Source: Herpetosiphon gulosus
Lineage (GTDB): Bacteria > Chloroflexota > Chloroflexia > Chloroflexales > Herpetosiphonaceae
Length of the DNA stretch: 64,000 nt
Assembly (NCBI RefSeq): GCF_039545135.1
Contig: NZ_BAABRU010000013.1
Span: forward strand, 160,518 to 224,517
Direction: 5' to 3'
Part shown: positions 62,449 to 64,000 of the stretch, piece after piece
Numbering within the stretch: the first letter of the stretch is position 1
Layout: each line of letters begins with the position of its first letter
Program-made: the position numbers and the translations under genes
Notes under the pieces: model-generated
The model's input: only the letters and a program-made list of their open reading frames with translations
What the model was told of the DNA's origin: nothing
The model's database searches: none

Positions 62449-64000
62449 ATGAATTGTCCTCGCTGTGGCACGCCCAATACTCCTGATCGCCAATTTTGTG
62501 GGCAATGTCAAGCGCCTTTGGCTGCAACCTCAAGCGCTAGTAACGATCTCCCACCATGGCTGCAAGATCTTGATCAGCAACAAACGGTTGTGCCTGCCAA
62601 ACGCGGCACATCGAGCCTACCCCCATGGTTGCAAGAAGAAAGTCCGCCGCCGCCAGTTGCTGCAAGTGCTGAGGCTATCCCTTCATGGTTACAAGAATCG
62701 GCAGCGCCAACCCCAGCACCGAATGTTCCACCAGCACCCGCCAATAGCGAGGAGCTTCCGCCATGGCTGCGTGATTTGCAAGCAACTGCTCCTGCCTTGC
62801 CTGCTGACGAACCCTTGCCAACTGCTCCCCGTTCCGAGCAGCCCTTGCCTAATTGGTTATCCGATTTGCAATCAGGTTCAGCAACCCCACCAGAAGTACC
62901 AGTAGCAAGTGCAGATGTGCCATCGTGGTTGCAAGGCTCAGTTGAAGCAGCCCCACCAGCACCCAAGCCAAGTGCTAATGCTGATGTGCCATCGTGGTTA
63001 CAAGAACCAGCCTTGCCAACAACCCCGCCACCAGCCCCACCAGCAGCAAGTGGCGATGTGCCGTCGTGGTTGCAAGGCTCAGTTGAAGCAGCCCCACCAG
63101 CACCCAAGCCAAGCGCCAATGCAGATGTGCCGTCATGGTTGCAAGAGCCAGCCTTGCCAACAACCCCGCCACCAGCAGCACCAGCAGCAAGTGCAGATGT
63201 GCCATCGTGGTTGCAAGGCGCGGTTGAGGCTGCTCCACCAGCGCCCAAGCCAAGCGTCAATGCAGATGACGAGCCGATGCCAGCTTGGTTGCAGCAGTTG
63301 CGACCAAGCGAACCTGCCCCACCACCAGGCATTGCTTCATTCGTTGAAGATAATGATGAGCCAGTGATTGCCCGACGTGGTGGGACTGGTAACTTACCCG
63401 ATTGGTTGAAAGATTTTGATACCGAGCCGCCAGTGGTGCAGTTATCTGAAGTCGATTTAGATGCCGCTGGTTCAAGCGATGACGTTCCGCCATGGCTTAA
63501 GCCTGCAACTGCTCCATTAACTCCGCCAGCAGCCCCGGCAGCAAGTGGCGATGTGCCGTCGTGGATGCAAGCCGAATCAGCCCCACCCGCACCGCCCGTA
63601 GCAAGCGCTGGCGATGATGTACCAGCGTGGTTGCGCGGCGATTTGGATGCTACGCCGCCAGTAGCTCCGGCAGCGAGTAGCGATGTACCAGCGTGGATGC
63701 AAGCCGAATCATCGCCACCCGCACCGCCCGTAGCAAGTACCGGCGATGATGTACCAGCGTGGATGCAAGCCGAATCATCGCCACCCGCACCGCCCGTAGC
63801 AAGTACCGGCGATGATGTACCAGCGTGGATGCAAGCCGAATCATCGCCACCCGCACCGCCCGTAGCAAGCGCTGGCGATGATGTACCAGCGTGGTTGCGC
63901 GGCGATTTGGATGCTGCACCGCCAGCAGTTCCGGCAGCGAGTGGTGATGTGCCGTCGTGGCTGCAAGCTGAATCAGCACCACCCGCACCGCCCGTAGCAA
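62449..64000 (+). CDS. Zinc-ribbon protein with Pro-rich tryptophan-motif repeats (3' end outside window)
   Basis: 517 residues are visible from ATG 62449 (GGAGG 8 nt upstream) and the frame is still open at the edge. Residues 3-21 are a zinc ribbon (CPRCGTPNTPDRQFCGQC). The remainder is low-complexity Pro/Ala/Ser sequence carrying a P-x-W-[LM]-x motif about 20 times, e.g. DLPPWLQDL, IPSWLQES, LPNWLSDL, DVPSWLQG, DVPAWMQAE. Two tandem arrays are visible: 47-residue units (from residue 156) and 22-residue units (from residue 367). No catalytic domain is seen. It is third in the DUF6754-membrane-zinc ribbon run. The minus-strand ORFs here are shadows. Confidence 0.88.
   Translation, partial: MNCPRCGTPNTPDRQFCGQCQAPLAATSSASNDLPPWLQDLDQQQTVVPAKRGTSSLPPWLQEESPPPPVAASAEAIPSWLQESAAPTPAPNVPPAPANSEELPPWLRDLQATAPALPADEPLPTAPRSEQPLPNWLSDLQSGSATPPEVPVASADVPSWLQGSVEAAPPAPKPSANADVPSWLQEPALPTTPPPAPPAASGDVPSWLQGSVEAAPPAPKPSANADVPSWLQEPALPTTPPPAAPAASADVPSWLQGAVEAAPPAPKPSVNADDEPMPAWLQQLRPSEPAPPPGIASFVEDNDEPVIARRGGTGNLPDWLKDFDTEPPVVQLSEVDLDAAGSSDDVPPWLKPATAPLTPPAAPAASGDVPSWMQAESAPPAPPVASAGDDVPAWLRGDLDATPPVAPAASSDVPAWMQAESSPPAPPVASTGDDVPAWMQAESSPPAPPVASTGDDVPAWMQAESSPPAPPVASAGDDVPAWLRGDLDAAPPAVPAASGDVPSWLQAESAPPAPPVA
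62914..63240 (+). repeat. 141-bp tandem repeat inside the W-repeat gene
   Basis: Units start at 62914, 63055 and 63196, exactly 141 bp apart; the third is partial. Each encodes 47 residues with two DVPSWLQ motifs. Copies are nearly identical, so they duplicated recently or are homogenised. Confidence 0.9.
63547..64000 (+). repeat. 66-bp tandem repeat array inside the W-repeat gene
   Basis: Seven 66-bp (22-residue) units start at 63547, 63613, 63679, 63745, 63811, 63877 and 63943, the last cut by the edge. Types are B-A-B-B-B-A-B, where A holds W-L-R-G-D-L-D and B holds W-[LM]-Q-A-E-S. Units 63745 and 63811 are almost identical. Confidence 0.93.

Noticed and set aside
62574..63332. Minus-strand ORF of 252 residues (Gly/Ala/Ser-rich)
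   Set aside because: Antisense shadow of the W-repeat gene; low-complexity and no Shine-Dalgarno.
62900..64000. Regularly spaced repeats that could suggest a CRISPR array
   Set aside because: Repeats are in frame in an open coding sequence, have no unique spacers and translate to a regular protein repeat.

Overview
The window reads as chromosomal DNA of a filamentous Chloroflexota bacterium, most likely Herpetosiphon or a close relative. This is inference from gene content and style: large TPR proteins, a Ser/Thr kinase-TPR protein, zinc-ribbon/TPR paralogs, a DUF6754-type protein, a lexA-like SOS gene, very dense packing, and gaps filled with short dispersed repeats. No rRNA, tRNA, transposase, phage module or CRISPR array was found. 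About 61 protein genes are supported, including two cut by the window edges and one broken gene.

Layout. 1-12.2 kb, minus strand: a Ser/Thr kinase-TPR protein (cut by the left edge), a methyltransferase, an acyl-CoA dehydrogenase, then a four-gene run transcribed leftwards (SPFH/Band 7 protein, PfkB kinase, REC-GGDEF regulator, 1161-residue TPR membrane protein). 12.5-18.6 kb: an isocitrate/isopropylmalate dehydrogenase, an NB-ARC/TPR STAND ATPase, a small membrane protein flanked by two near-identical 88-bp repeats, and a class III aminotransferase. 18.9-20.2 kb: rplJ-rplL with a clear promoter, an L10-type leader, an attenuator-like hairpin and a terminator. 20.2-26.9 kb: PfkB kinases, ridA-yraN-eno, an acetylglutamate-kinase-like gene, a NUDIX hydrolase and a short MBOAT-like protein. 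27-31 kb: lexA, an Hsp70-like ATPase and a histone-deacetylase-fold hydrolase.

31.4-41 kb: a plus-strand run hisH-hisA-(coiled-coil gene)-hisF-moaD-moaE-alpha-2-macroglobulin-like giant gene-terpenoid-cyclase-fold protein. 41.2-47.3 kb: an ECF sigma/anti-sigma pair, comF, small unknowns, a GNAT gene broken by a 5-bp tandem duplication, a DUF4406-like protein, a methyltransferase, a HAD phosphatase and a 7Fe ferredoxin. 47.6-57.3 kb: an alpha/beta hydrolase-cNMP-binding fusion, a large membrane protein, uppS, a LysE exporter, pspA, rsmG, two zinc-ribbon/TPR paralogs and lipA. 57.5-64 kb, plus strand: radA, a YacL-type PIN-TRAM protein, dtd, a small ORF, a DUF6754-like membrane protein, another membrane protein, and a zinc-ribbon protein running off the right edge that is built from dozens of Pro/Ala-rich units each carrying a P-x-W-[LM] motif.

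The gaps are as notable as the genes. Nearly every gap over about 250 bp is filled with recurring short words (CTTCGTG heptads, GGATGAA heptads, GGGATCAGG, GAACATA, REP-like CCCTCACCCCC hairpins). Several genes end inside or directly against these repeats, so the repeats have supplied stop codons or C-terminal tails.
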